Origin: Fodinibacter sp963747405
GTDB taxonomy: Bacteria; Actinomycetota; Actinomycetes; Actinomycetales; Dermatophilaceae
Length of the DNA: 64,000 nt
Assembly: GCA_963747405.1 (NCBI GenBank)
Contig: CAVVFG010000025.1
Coordinates: 62,001-126,000, forward strand
Reading direction: 5' to 3'
Shown here: positions 35,015 through 43,615 of the stretch, in pieces
Position numbering within the stretch: position 1 is the stretch's first letter
Layout: each line of letters begins with the position of its first letter
Program-made: the position numbers and the translations under genes
Notes under the pieces: model-generated
Database searches by the model: none
The model's input: only the letters and a program-made list of their open reading frames with translations
What the model was told of the DNA's origin: nothing

Positions 35015-35960
35015 CCGGGTCGTCGCCGGCGAGCACGGCCAGCACGTTGGCCACGGCGAGGTCGGCCATCGCGGTGCGCGTCTCGACCGTGGCCGAGCCG
35101 ACGTGCGGCAGCAGCACCACGTCGTCGCGGGCGAGCAGCCCGGGGTGCACCCGCGGCTCGTCCTCGAAGACGTCGAGGCCCGCGCCGGCGATCTCGCCCG
35201 CCTCGAGCGCCACCACCAGAGCGGCCTCGTCGACGACCGGGCCCCGCGCCGTGTTGACCAGGTGGGCGGTCGGCTTCATCGCCCGCAGCTGCTCGGCACC
35301 GATGAGGTGGTGGGTGTCGGGGGTGAGCGGGCAGTGCAGCGACACGACATCGGATGCCGTGAGCAGCTCGTCGAGCTCGACCAACCGGGCGCCCAGCCCC
35401 TCCACCACGCCCGGGTCGGGCGCGGAGCGGCCGGAGAGCAGGATCTCGAGGCCGAAGGCCGTCGCCCGCCGGGCCGTGGCCAGGCCGATCGCCCCCGGCC
35501 CGACGATGCCCAGGGTGCGCCCGCGAAGGCCGGTGCCGAGGTCGGCAGTGAAGCTCCACGGCCACGGCTCTCCGGTGCGCACCCGGCGCTCGGCGGCTCC
35601 CAGGCCGCGGGTCGACATCAGCACCAGCGCGATCGCGGTGTCGGCGGTGGCGTCCGTGAGCACGCCGGGGGTGTTGGTGACGACGACCCCGCGCTCGGTG
35701 CAGGCGGCGACGTCGACGTTGTCGTAGCCGACGACGACGTCGGCCACGATGCGCAGTCCGGGGCCGGCGGTGTCGAGCAGCTCGGCATCGACCCGGTCGA
35801 CCATCATGGCGACCAGGGCGTCGACGCCCGCCACCGCGGCGAGCAGCTCGGCCCGCGGCATCGCCGAGGCGACGTCACGGTAGGTGACGTCGTGGCCGGC
35901 GGCGGCAAGGCGCTGCGGCCCGTCGCCGGGGAGGTGTGCGGTGACGAGGACCCGGGCCAT
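34995..35960 (-). CDS. D-2-hydroxyacid dehydrogenase (glyoxylate/hydroxypyruvate reductase type)
   Basis: The 321-residue enzyme has the nucleotide-binding motif LGIVGPGAIGLATARRA and all catalytic residues: Arg in LVNTARGPVVDE, Glu in DVFEDEP and His in LLPHVGS. VADVVVGYDNVDV fits the glyoxylate/hydroxypyruvate reductase branch. It starts two bases after the SDR stop and is the last gene of a five-gene run. It ends against the glycerate kinase gene, and hydroxypyruvate reductase plus glycerate kinase is a known metabolic pair. Confidence 0.88.
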   Translation of the reverse strand: MARVLVTAHLPGDGPQRLAAAGHDVTYRDVASAMPRAELLAAVAGVDALVAMMVDRVDAELLDTAGPGLRIVADVVVGYDNVDVAACTERGVVVTNTPGVLTDATADTAIALVLMSTRGLGAAERRVRTGEPWPWSFTADLGTGLRGRTLGIVGPGAIGLATARRATAFGLEILLSGRSAPDPGVVEGLGARLVELDELLTASDVVSLHCPLTPDTHHLIGAEQLRAMKPTAHLVNTARGPVVDEAALVVALEAGEIAGAGLDVFEDEPRVHPGLLARDDVVLLPHVGSATVETRTAMADLAVANVLAVLAGDDPVTPVRG

Positions 35961-35962
35961 GG

Positions 35963-36715
35963 TCACATGATCCTCCGGACCAGTGGTAGCGGCAGGTGCC
36001 GCATCGCCAGGCCGAGGGGAACCCACGGCCAGGCGGGCACCAGGGCGTTGGCCTTCTCCTTCTCGATGGCCTCGACCATCGCCCGGACCCCGGTCTCGGT
36101 GTCGACGATGAACGGCGTCTTCTTGACCCGCTCGTTCATCTCGGAGCGGATGTAGCCGGGGTAGATCGTCGAGATGCGGATGTCGAGGTCGGGCTCGCCG
36201 AGCATCTCGTTGCGCAGCCCCTCGGCGAGCGTCGCGACCCCGGCCTTGGTCGCGGCGTAGGTCGTGACCGTCTTGCGCATGCCGCGCATCGCCGACACCG
36301 ACGAGATCATCACCAGGTGTCCGCGCTTCTGGGCGCGGAAGATCTCCATCGCGGCCTCGCTCTGGGCCAGTGCGGCGACGAAGTTGGTCATCGCGGTCTG
36401 CTTGTTGGCGTCGTAGCGTCCGGTGCCGATCGGCGCGCCCTTGCCCAGGCCCGCATTGACGACGACCCGGTCGATGGTGCCGAAGTCGTCACGGAACGCG
36501 CCAAAGACCTCGAAGACCTGCTCGTCGTCGGTGACGTCGAGGGCCCTCAGCTCGACCCGCCGGCCGGGGTGCGCCGACACGATCTGGTCGCGCAGCCCCT
36601 CGAGCCGTTCGGCGCGCCGGGCGGCCAGCGCGAGGTCCCAGCCGCGGTCGGCGAGCTGGCGCGCCATCTCGGCGCCCAGGCCCGAGCTGGCGCCGGTGAT
36701 CAGGGTGGTCGGCAT
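35963..36715 (-). CDS. SDR-family oxidoreductase
   Basis: The 250-residue protein has TTLITGASSGLGAEMARQLA, ALAARRAERL (Arg suggesting NADP), VVNAGLGKG, Ser in ISSVSAMRG and YAATKAG as catalytic Tyr-Lys. The C-terminus ends with a hydrophobic segment, WPWVPLGLAMRHLPLPLVRRI, which may sit on the membrane as in lipid-acting SDRs. AAAGGA precedes ATG 36715. It lies 25 bases after the phosphotransferase stop. Confidence 0.85.
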   Translation of the reverse strand: MPTTLITGASSGLGAEMARQLADRGWDLALAARRAERLEGLRDQIVSAHPGRRVELRALDVTDDEQVFEVFGAFRDDFGTIDRVVVNAGLGKGAPIGTGRYDANKQTAMTNFVAALAQSEAAMEIFRAQKRGHLVMISSVSAMRGMRKTVTTYAATKAGVATLAEGLRNEMLGEPDLDIRISTIYPGYIRSEMNERVKKTPFIVDTETGVRAMVEAIEKEKANALVPAWPWVPLGLAMRHLPLPLVRRIM

Positions 36716-36740
36716 GCGGGTCCGTCCTTTGTCGTCGTCG

Positions 36741-37835
36741 TCAGGAGTCGCTGATGAGGGCGGTGCAGTGTGCGTCGAGGATGCGCACCACGTCGCGGAA
36801 CTCACCGTATGACGGGTTGCTGGTCTGGCCCGCGTGGAAGCGGAAGTAGATCTGCTGGGCGATGACCGCGAGGCGGAACGAGCCGAACACCTCGTAGAAG
36901 CACCACTGCTGCGGGGTCACCTCCAGCCCGCGCGCCGACGCGTAACGCTCGACGACCTGGGCGCGGGTCAGCATGCCCGGCGTGTGCGTGGGCTGGCGGC
37001 GCACCGCGAGGAATGCGGGGTGGTCGTCGGCCTGGACCCAGTAGGCCAGTGCCGCACCGAGATCCATCAGTGGGTCACCGACGGTCGCCATCTCCCAGTC
37101 GAGCACGCCGACGATCCGGGTCGGGTCGGCGGGGTCGAGCACGAGGTTGTCGAAGCGGAAGTCGTTGTGGATGAGGGTGTGCGGGCGGTCGGCCGGCTCG
37201 TGCGCCACGATCCAGGCCATGGTCGCCTCGAAGTCACCGACGTCGTCGGTGCGCGCGCGCCGGTAACGGCCGCACCAGCCCTCGACCTGGCGGCGAACGT
37301 ACCCCGCCCCACGATCGAGGTCGGCCAGGCCGGCGGCCTCGACGTCGACGTCGTGCAGCGCGACCAGCGTGTCGACCGCGGTGCGGCACAGCCTGTCGAT
37401 GTCATCCGGCGTCATCCCGAGCTCTGGGGGGATGTCGCGCCTCAGGATGGTGCCCTCGATGCGCTCCATCACGTAGAACTGCGACCCGATGACGGCCTCG
37501 TCGCCGCAGAGGGCGACCATCCGGGCGACCGCAGGGAACACCGGTGCCAGGGCCGCCTGGATGTCGTGCTCGCGCCGCATGTCGTGCGCGCCCTTGGCCT
37601 TGGTGCCGGTCGGGGGTCGACGCAGGATGAGGTCGCGTCCGGCGGGCACCGGCCCGCCGCCGGGGTACCGCAGCAGGTAGGTGAGGTTCGAGGCACCGCC
37701 GACGAACTGCTGCACCTCGGGGATGCCGTCGATCCCCCACTCGCCAGAGGCGCTCTCGCGCAACCAGGTTGCGACGCGCTCGACGTCGAAGGCGTCCTCG
37801 TCGCGGACCGGCGCGGCGCCGGCGACCACGCTCAC
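36741..37835 (-). CDS. Aminoglycoside phosphotransferase-like kinase (ACAD10 N-domain type)
   Basis: The 364-residue protein has the kinase-fold catalytic loop LIHNDFRFDNLVLD and metal motif VLDWEMATVGDPLMDLG. QFVGGASNLTYLLRYPGG near residue 45 is typical of the group related to human ACAD10/11, whose kinase phosphorylates 4-hydroxyacyl-CoA so that an acyl-CoA dehydrogenase domain can process it. Here an acyl-CoA dehydrogenase is encoded in the same unit, so the same division of labour is plausible. GTG 37835 overlaps the SDR stop by four bases. Confidence 0.85.
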   Translation of the reverse strand: MSVVAGAAPVRDEDAFDVERVATWLRESASGEWGIDGIPEVQQFVGGASNLTYLLRYPGGGPVPAGRDLILRRPPTGTKAKGAHDMRREHDIQAALAPVFPAVARMVALCGDEAVIGSQFYVMERIEGTILRRDIPPELGMTPDDIDRLCRTAVDTLVALHDVDVEAAGLADLDRGAGYVRRQVEGWCGRYRRARTDDVGDFEATMAWIVAHEPADRPHTLIHNDFRFDNLVLDPADPTRIVGVLDWEMATVGDPLMDLGAALAYWVQADDHPAFLAVRRQPTHTPGMLTRAQVVERYASARGLEVTPQQWCFYEVFGSFRLAVIAQQIYFRFHAGQTSNPSYGEFRDVVRILDAHCTALISDS

Positions 37836-38641
37836 GGCACGACGTCCTCGGGGTCGGCACCGGCCCGCTTGGCCAGGCGCGCGGCCTGGCCGGTCAGCAT
37901 CCGGTCGTAGAGGGGCCGGGCGAAGCGCTTGACGAAGTAGGCCCGGTGGCCGAACCGGTCGGTGAGGATGATCTTCTTCCTCGCGTCGACTCCCTTGAGC
38001 ACGATCGCGGCGATGTGCGCGGCATCCACCGTGGCCTGGGTGATCAGGCGCACCCCGGCCTCCTGCATCGCGGCGTCCTTGCCGGCGAACGAGTGGTGCA
38101 GGTTGGTGCGGAAGAACGCCGGGCAGGCCACCGACACGTCGATGCCCCACGGGCCGAGCTCGAACTGCAGGGTCTCGCTGATGGCGACCACGCCGGCCTT
38201 GGTGGCGTTGTAGCTGGCCATTCCGGGGCCGTGGACGAGGCCGGCGAGCGAGGCGACGTTGACGATGTGCCCGCTGCGCTGTTCCTTGAGCAACGGCACG
38301 AACGTGTGGCACCCGCGGGCGACGCCGAGCAGGTTGATGTCGACGACCCGCTCCCAGTCGGCGATCGCCTCGACGTCGATCCGCCCGCCGGTGGCCACGC
38401 CGGCGTTGTTGACAAGGAGGTCGAGCCCACCCCACGTCTCGCGGACCCAGGCCAGCGCGGCATCCCAGTCGTGCTGGCTGCGCACGTCGAGGCGGCGGTA
38501 GTCCGCGCCCTCGGGCACGCTGTCGGGCCGCTCCTCGGCGAGGTCGACGACGAGCACGGTGTCGCCGCGGGCCACCATCAGCTCGGTGAGGGCCCGGCCG
38601 AGGCCCGACGCACCACCGGTGACCAGGACGCGCCTGCTCAT
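37832..38641 (-). CDS. SDR-family oxidoreductase
   Basis: The 269-residue protein begins RVLVTGGASGLGRALTELMV, has VVDLAEERPD (Asp, NAD-like), LLVNNAGVATGG, Ser in NVASLAG and YNATKAGV. The last 60 residues, rich in Arg/Lys, resemble lipid- or hydroxyacyl-linked SDRs. Its ATG overlaps the acyl-CoA dehydrogenase stop by four bases and its stop overlaps the phosphotransferase start. Confidence 0.86.
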   Translation of the reverse strand: MSRRVLVTGGASGLGRALTELMVARGDTVLVVDLAEERPDSVPEGADYRRLDVRSQHDWDAALAWVRETWGGLDLLVNNAGVATGGRIDVEAIADWERVVDINLLGVARGCHTFVPLLKEQRSGHIVNVASLAGLVHGPGMASYNATKAGVVAISETLQFELGPWGIDVSVACPAFFRTNLHHSFAGKDAAMQEAGVRLITQATVDAAHIAAIVLKGVDARKKIILTDRFGHRAYFVKRFARPLYDRMLTGQAARLAKRAGADPEDVVP

Positions 38642-39921
38642 CGGCCGGTCCCGTGGGCCTCGGCCGCGCGGGCGGTGTACGGGCGCAGCAGGTGCCGGGC
38701 CACGACGCCGAGGTGCACCTCGTCGGGGCCGTCGGCGAGCCGCAGGCTGCGGGCGCCGGCGTAGGCGGCGGCGAGCGGGAAGTCCTCGCTCATGCCCCCA
38801 CCGCCGTGCAGCTGGATGGCGAGGTCGATGACGTCGCAGGCCATCTGCGGCACGGCCGCCTTGATCTCGGACACCTCCGACTGGGCGCCCTCGATGCCGA
38901 CGGTGTCGAGCTTCCACGCAGCGTGCTGCACCAGCAGGCGCGCCGAGTTGATGGCGATGCGCGCACGGGCGAGGCGCTCGCGGTTGCCTCCGAGGTTGGC
39001 GATCGGCTTGCCGAACGCGACCCGCGTGGTGGCGCGCTCGCAGGCCAGCTCGAGCGACTTCTCGGCCAGCCCGATCAGGCGCATGCAGTGGTGCACCCGG
39101 CCGGGACCGAGGCGGCCCTGGGCGATCTCGAAGGCGCGCCCCGGGCCGGCCAGGATCGCGCTGCGCGGCAACCTGACGCCACTGAGGCTGACCTCGCCGT
39201 GGCCGAGCGGCTCGTCGTACTGCCCCAGCGCGGTCAGCATCCGCTCGATCGTCACCCCGGGGGCCTGGAGCGGCACGACGACCATCGAGTGCTGGCGGTG
39301 GCGGTGGGCGGCGGGGTCGGTGAGGCCCATGAAGATGCCGACCTTGCAGTCGGGGTGACCGGCGCCGGTCGACCACCACTTGCGCCCGTCGAGCACGACG
39401 TCGTCGCCGTCGAGGGTGGCCGTGGCCTCCATGGTCGTGGCGTCGGAGCTGGCGACACCGGGCTCGGTCATGAGGAAGGTGCTGCGTACCCGGGCGTCGA
39501 GCAGCGGCTCGAGCCACTGCTGTTGCTGCTCGGGTGAGCCGTAGCGCAGGAGCACCTCCATGTTGCCGGTGTCGGGGGCGTTGCAGTTGAACGCCAGCGG
39601 CGCGAGCGCCGAGCGACCCGTCTGCTCGGCGACCGCCGCGTAGTCGGTGTTGGTCAGCCCGGTGCCACCGTCGGTGCCGAAGCGGGCGGCATACGCGTCG
39701 CCGTGCCCGGAGGGGAGGAAGAGGTTCCACAGCCCCTGGCTGCGCGCCTTCCCCTGCAGCTCTGCCACGACGGCGGGCGGCGGCCAGGCGTCCTCGCCGC
39801 GGGAGCGTCGGGCGGCCACGTCGTGCAGGATGCCGGGCTCGACCGGCTCGATCTCGGTGTCGACGAAGGCGCGAACGCGGGCGGCGAGGTCGGCGGCGCG
39901 GGCCGAGGGTGAGAAGTCCAT
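38638..39921 (-). CDS. Acyl-CoA dehydrogenase (ACAD10/11-like)
   Basis: The 427-residue flavoenzyme has the FAD-binding signatures LMTEPGVASSDATTMEATA and KWWSTGAGHPDCKVGIFMG. The C-terminal helices include ATTRVAFGKPIANLGGNRERLARARI and IQLHGGGGMSEDFPLA. Length and neighbours match the ACAD10/11-type group acting on branched or hydroxylated acyl-CoAs. It is first of a five-gene minus-strand run. ATG 39921 lies about eight bases after the -10 at 39929-39934, so the transcript may be leaderless. Confidence 0.9.
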   Translation of the reverse strand: MDFSPSARAADLAARVRAFVDTEIEPVEPGILHDVAARRSRGEDAWPPPAVVAELQGKARSQGLWNLFLPSGHGDAYAARFGTDGGTGLTNTDYAAVAEQTGRSALAPLAFNCNAPDTGNMEVLLRYGSPEQQQQWLEPLLDARVRSTFLMTEPGVASSDATTMEATATLDGDDVVLDGRKWWSTGAGHPDCKVGIFMGLTDPAAHRHRQHSMVVVPLQAPGVTIERMLTALGQYDEPLGHGEVSLSGVRLPRSAILAGPGRAFEIAQGRLGPGRVHHCMRLIGLAEKSLELACERATTRVAFGKPIANLGGNRERLARARIAINSARLLVQHAAWKLDTVGIEGAQSEVSEIKAAVPQMACDVIDLAIQLHGGGGMSEDFPLAAAYAGARSLRLADGPDEVHLGVVARHLLRPYTARAAEAHGTGR

Positions 39922-39928
39922 GCCCTTG

Positions 39929-39957
39929 ACCCTAGACCCTTGTTGAGCAATGCTCAA
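39929..39957 (-). promoter_or_regulatory. Promoter of the acyl-CoA dehydrogenase run and TetR operator
   Basis: TTGAGCAATGCTCAA (39943-39957) is a perfect inverted repeat with 7-base arms and one central base, lying between the divergent TetR gene and the acyl-CoA dehydrogenase. On the minus strand TTGAGC (39957-39952) and TAGGGT (39934-39929) are 17 bases apart, so the operator covers the -35 box. Repression of both directions by the adjacent TetR, relieved by an acyl-CoA, is the natural inference. Confidence 0.7.
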
Positions 39958-39961
39958 TAGC

Positions 39962-40546
39962 ATGGGAGCCTCGGCACGGGTGCGGATGACGCCGGAGGAC
40001 CGGCGCCGCCAGCTCGTCGGCATCGGGCTGCGCAAGTTCGTCGAGCGCCCCGTGCAGGAGCTCTCGCTCGACGAGGTCGCGGCCGAGGCGGGGGTCTCGC
40101 GCGGGCTGCTCTTCCACTACTTCCCCACCAAGACCGACTACCACCGGGCGGTCGTCGAGGCCGCCCGGCGGCGCGTGGGACGCAACGTCTCCCCGGATGC
40201 CGGGGTGCTGGGCGGGGCCGCCGTGCGCCAGGTCGTCGAGCGGTTCCTCGACCAGGTGGCTCGGCGGCGCGCCTCCTACGTCGCCCTGGTGCTCGGTCAG
40301 GCACCGATCGCCCGGGCCGCGGGTGAGGACCCGGTCGAGACGGTGCGCGAGCACGTGGCCGGGGTGGTGGCGCGGGCCACCGACCTGCCGGATGCCGCCC
40401 TGCCCGCCGTGCACGGCTGGGTCGCCTACCTCGAGGACCGTGCGCTGCAGTGGTCCGCACTGCCGGTGGTCGAGCGGGATGCCGGCCGGCTCGCCCTCGT
40501 CGACCACTGCACCCGGGCACTCACCCTCCTCACCGCTCCTGCCTGA
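39962..40546 (+). CDS. TetR-family regulator of the acyl-CoA dehydrogenase run
   Basis: The 194-residue protein has an N-terminal HTH, VQELSLDEVAAEAGVSRGLLFHYFPTK, and an all-helical ligand domain. It begins four bases after the palindrome at 39943-39957 and is transcribed away from the acyl-CoA dehydrogenase operon. The arrangement is that of fatty-acid catabolism repressors. Confidence 0.87.
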   Translation: MGASARVRMTPEDRRRQLVGIGLRKFVERPVQELSLDEVAAEAGVSRGLLFHYFPTKTDYHRAVVEAARRRVGRNVSPDAGVLGGAAVRQVVERFLDQVARRRASYVALVLGQAPIARAAGEDPVETVREHVAGVVARATDLPDAALPAVHGWVAYLEDRALQWSALPVVERDAGRLALVDHCTRALTLLTAPA

Positions 40547-40570
40547 CAAGTCCTCCCGCGACGTCAGGTG

Positions 40571-40635
40571 CACTTCGCGCAGTCAGGGCGGTTTCCGACC
40601 CTGACTGCGCGAGAACCTCCTGAGCGCGCGAAGTG
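40571..40635. terminator. Nested hairpins between convergent genes
   Basis: CGCGCAGTCAGGG (40576-40588) pairs perfectly with CCCTGACTGCGCG (40599-40611), extended by CGG/CCG around a TTT loop. CACTTCGCGC (40571-40580) also pairs with GCGCGAAGTG (40626-40635), so two alternative structures compete. It separates the TetR gene (+) from the minus-strand gene ending at 40664 and can terminate both. Confidence 0.7.
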
Positions 40636-40663
40636 CCCCTGTCTCCGCACGACGCCCGCAGGG

Positions 40664-41080
40664 TCATGGTCCGGGCGGAGCGTACTCGTCGAGCAGCTCG
40701 CGCATCCGAGCCTCTGGTTCGGCTCCACGGGGCAGCACCTCCGCATGCAGCTTCTGCACGGGGAACTTGCGCATCCGGTAGACCTTGACCTTCCACGGCC
40801 GCCCGTCGGCGGCGGCCTGGAGCACGCCCTCGAGGACGACAGCGACGACCAGCTCGACGACGAACCCGACGACGATGCCCACGGGGTTCAGGTCACCGGT
40901 GCCGCCGGCGCCGGCCACCGCCCCGGCCCGCATCATCACGCCGCGCCGGGCGGCGAGCACCTCGACCATCGTGCCGTCCGGTCCGGGCCGGGCGATCCGC
41001 CGGTGTACCTCGTCGGGCACCTCGATGTCGGGCCCGGCCCCGTCCCCCGCCTGTCCGGCCCCGTCCCCCGCCGAGCTCAC
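40664..41080 (-). CDS. Hypothetical protein with one membrane segment
   Basis: The 138-residue protein is not recognised. Residues about 5-40 are polar and include VPDEVHRRIARPGPDGT. A hydrophobic stretch PVGIVVGFVVELVVAVVLEG near the middle could be a membrane helix. The C-terminal part, RPWKVKVYRMRKFPVQKLH, is basic. GTG 41080 overlaps the MmcQ stop by four bases, so it is translated with that gene. Confidence 0.6.
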   Translation of the reverse strand: MSSAGDGAGQAGDGAGPDIEVPDEVHRRIARPGPDGTMVEVLAARRGVMMRAGAVAGAGGTGDLNPVGIVVGFVVELVVAVVLEGVLQAAADGRPWKVKVYRMRKFPVQKLHAEVLPRGAEPEARMRELLDEYAPPGP

Positions 41081-41385
41081 CGGGCGGTCGCGCGGGCGTG
41101 GCCCTCGTCGAGCAGCTCGGTGACCGCGTCGGCATCCGCGTCGGCGAGCACCACCTCCACGGTCGACAGCGTCTTGCCCCACCACCCCTCGCGGCACCAC
41201 GGCCACTGGGCGACTGCCGCGCGGATCGACTCCGGCTCGAGCATCACCCGCAGGATGCCGTCGCTCGGTAGGGTCGCGAAGATCCTCCCCTTCGCCCCGG
41301 CGCGGTAGCTCGGGAACCCGTGGTGCGGCAGCTCGACGACGTCGGGCAGCTCGAGCGCCAGGGCGCGCACGGCATCCGGCGTCAT
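41077..41385 (-). CDS. MmcQ/YjbR family protein
   Basis: The 102-residue protein matches the small MmcQ/YjbR fold (CyaY-like, DNA-binding-like). It has ALELPDVVELPHHGFPSYRA, KGRIFATLPSDGILRVMLEP and WWGKTLSTVEVVL. Its cellular role is unknown. ATG 41385 was preferred to an upstream GTG/ATG that adds only Arg-rich residues. Confidence 0.82.
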   Translation of the reverse strand: MTPDAVRALALELPDVVELPHHGFPSYRAGAKGRIFATLPSDGILRVMLEPESIRAAVAQWPWCREGWWGKTLSTVEVVLADADADAVTELLDEGHARATAR

Positions 41386-41449
41386 GAGCGCCACCTCGGC
41401 CCGAGCGCCGAACCGGCGACCACGCACGCAGACCCGCCGCGGACGTGGG

Positions 41450-43615
41450 TCACGAGGTCACCGCCGCGACGAGCGGGACGAGCGTGACGGGCACCCCGTT
41501 GAGCACGGCGTTACCCGAAAGTCCCTCCACGACAGCCGGATCGGTGAGGTCGTTCATCGAGACGCCCGGCAGCTCCCCGGCGTGCCGCAACCGCACGCCC
41601 GGCCGCCGGTGGCCGTAGCCGTGCGGCAACGACACCACGCCGGGCATGACGTCGTCGGTGGCCGCCACCTCGACCTCGACCTCGCCCGCGGCCGACCGCA
41701 CGACCACGGTGTCGCCGTCGCGGATGCCGCGCGCGACCAGGTCGTCGGGGTGCGCAAGGAGGGCGTGCCGGGGCCTGCCCCGGGTGAGCCGGGCGGAGTT
41801 GTGCAGCCACGAGTTGTTGTCGCGCTGGTGCCGCCGGCCGATGAGCAGCAGCTCACCGTCGCCCAGCCCGCTGCCCGCCGACACCCGGGAGAGCAGCCCG
41901 GGCAGCGAGTCGAGCACCAGCGGCACCGCGAGGTCGATGCGGTGGTCGGCCGTCGCCAACCGATCGGGGAGGCGAGGCTTGAGGGCACCGTGGTCGGCGC
42001 CCGCAGTCGTCTTCTCGAGCTTGGCGACCGACAGCCGGGCGCCCGACGAGCGCAGCAGGGCGTCGAGCTGCCGCCGCGGGTTGAGCCGGAGCCGCGCCTC
42101 GGTCTGCAGGGTGGCCGGCGACCACCGCTCGCGCAGCCCGCCGGAGCGCTCGCGCAGCAGGGCGGCGCCCAGGTCGCGCGCGATCTCCCAGTCGTGCCGC
42201 GCCCCTGGCTCCGGCTCGAAGAGGGCGGGCGACCAGCGCGCCGTGTCGCGCACGGCCAGGGTGTGGAAGATCAGGTCGTAGTGGTCACGCTCCAGCGGGC
42301 CGGTCGGCGGCAGGATGACGTCGGCGTGGCGGGTTGTCTCGTTGACGTAGAAGTCGATCGACACCATGACGTCGAGCCCGTCCAGCGCCTCGTCGAGGCG
42401 GTGCCCGGAGGGCGTGGACGACACCGGGTTCCCCGCGATGGTCAGCAGCCCGCGCACCTGGCCCTCACCCGGGGTGGTGATCTCCTCGGCGAGCGCCGAC
42501 ACCGGCAGCTCGCCCCCGAACGCCGGCAGCCCCCGCACCCGCGAGCGCCGCGAGCCGAAGCCACCGGGCCCGAGGACGCCGCGGCCGACGAGGTCGACGG
42601 CAGGCGTGGTGAGCATCGTGCCACCGGGCCGGTCGAGGTTGCCGGTGAGGATGTTGATCGTCTGCACCGCCCACTGGCACACCACGCCGTGAGCCTGGGT
42701 CGACACCCCCATCCGGCCGTGCACTGCAGCCGACGGCGCGGCGGCGAGGTCGCGCGCGAGGGTGCGCACGGCATCCGCCGACATGCCGCTGACCTGCTCG
42801 GCGAGCTCGGGGGTGAAGCCTGCGACCGCCTCGCGCACGGCATCCACACCGCCGACGTAGCCGGCGGGACGCACGTCGCCGAGCAGCAGCTCGCGCACGA
42901 TCGCGAGCAGCACCGCCGCATCGGACCCGGGGCGCACGAAGTGGTGCTCATCGGCGACCCTGGCAGTCTCGGTGCGACGGGGATCGATGACGACCAACCT
43001 CCCTCCACGAGAAGCGAGCTCGCGGCGCCGCTGCGGGAAGTCGGGCACCGTCCACAGCGAGCCGTTCGACGCCATCGGGTTGTGCCCGACGAGCACGAGC
43101 AGGTCGGTGCGGTCGATGTCGGGAACGGGCAGCAGGAACTGGTGGCCGTAGAGCGCCCAGGCCACCACGTGGTGGGGCAGCTGGTCGACGGACGTGGCGG
43201 AGAACCGGTTGCGTGTGCGGAGCAGCCGAACCAGGGTGGGGTTGTGCGTCAGGGCGCCGAGGCTGTGCACGTTCGGGTTGCCCTGGTAGACCGCCACGGC
43301 CTCGTCGCCGTGCTCGCGCTGCACCGCCGCGAGCCGGGATGCCGCGAACGCGATGGCCTCGTCCCACGACACCTCGCGCCAGCCGCCGTCGTCGGTGCGG
43401 CGCACCGGTCGGCGCAGCCGGTCGGGGTCCTCGTGGAGGTCCTGCAGGGCGAACGCCTTGGGGCAGATGTGCCCGCGCGAGAGCGGGTCCTCCTCGTGAC
43501 CGCGCATCGACGCGATCGCGCCGTCACCGTCGAGGCGCACCTCGAGCGAGCACATGGCCTCGCACAGCGTGCACGTCACGTGCCGGACGTCGTCGACTTC
43601 TTGCGGATCTGCCAC
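41450..43615 (-). CDS. Molybdopterin-dependent oxidoreductase (Fe-S, FdhA/NasA-like)
   Basis: The 721-residue protein has an N-terminal [4Fe-4S] site (CTLCEAMC with Cys 15, 18, 22, and Cys 51 in GHICPKA). It continues with VYQGNPNVHSLG and VLVGHNPMASNGS, and C-terminal molybdopterin-dinucleotide contacts LIGRRHQRDNNSWLHNSARL and VSLPHGYGH. Similar soluble actinobacterial proteins are annotated as formate dehydrogenase- or nitrate reductase-like; the substrate is unknown. No ATG is available: GTG 43615 precedes VADPQEV and lies inside a repeat word also found twice upstream, so the exact start is uncertain. Confidence 0.82.
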   Translation of the reverse strand: MADPQEVDDVRHVTCTLCEAMCSLEVRLDGDGAIASMRGHEEDPLSRGHICPKAFALQDLHEDPDRLRRPVRRTDDGGWREVSWDEAIAFAASRLAAVQREHGDEAVAVYQGNPNVHSLGALTHNPTLVRLLRTRNRFSATSVDQLPHHVVAWALYGHQFLLPVPDIDRTDLLVLVGHNPMASNGSLWTVPDFPQRRRELASRGGRLVVIDPRRTETARVADEHHFVRPGSDAAVLLAIVRELLLGDVRPAGYVGGVDAVREAVAGFTPELAEQVSGMSADAVRTLARDLAAAPSAAVHGRMGVSTQAHGVVCQWAVQTINILTGNLDRPGGTMLTTPAVDLVGRGVLGPGGFGSRRSRVRGLPAFGGELPVSALAEEITTPGEGQVRGLLTIAGNPVSSTPSGHRLDEALDGLDVMVSIDFYVNETTRHADVILPPTGPLERDHYDLIFHTLAVRDTARWSPALFEPEPGARHDWEIARDLGAALLRERSGGLRERWSPATLQTEARLRLNPRRQLDALLRSSGARLSVAKLEKTTAGADHGALKPRLPDRLATADHRIDLAVPLVLDSLPGLLSRVSAGSGLGDGELLLIGRRHQRDNNSWLHNSARLTRGRPRHALLAHPDDLVARGIRDGDTVVVRSAAGEVEVEVAATDDVMPGVVSLPHGYGHRRPGVRLRHAGELPGVSMNDLTDPAVVEGLSGNAVLNGVPVTLVPLVAAVTS

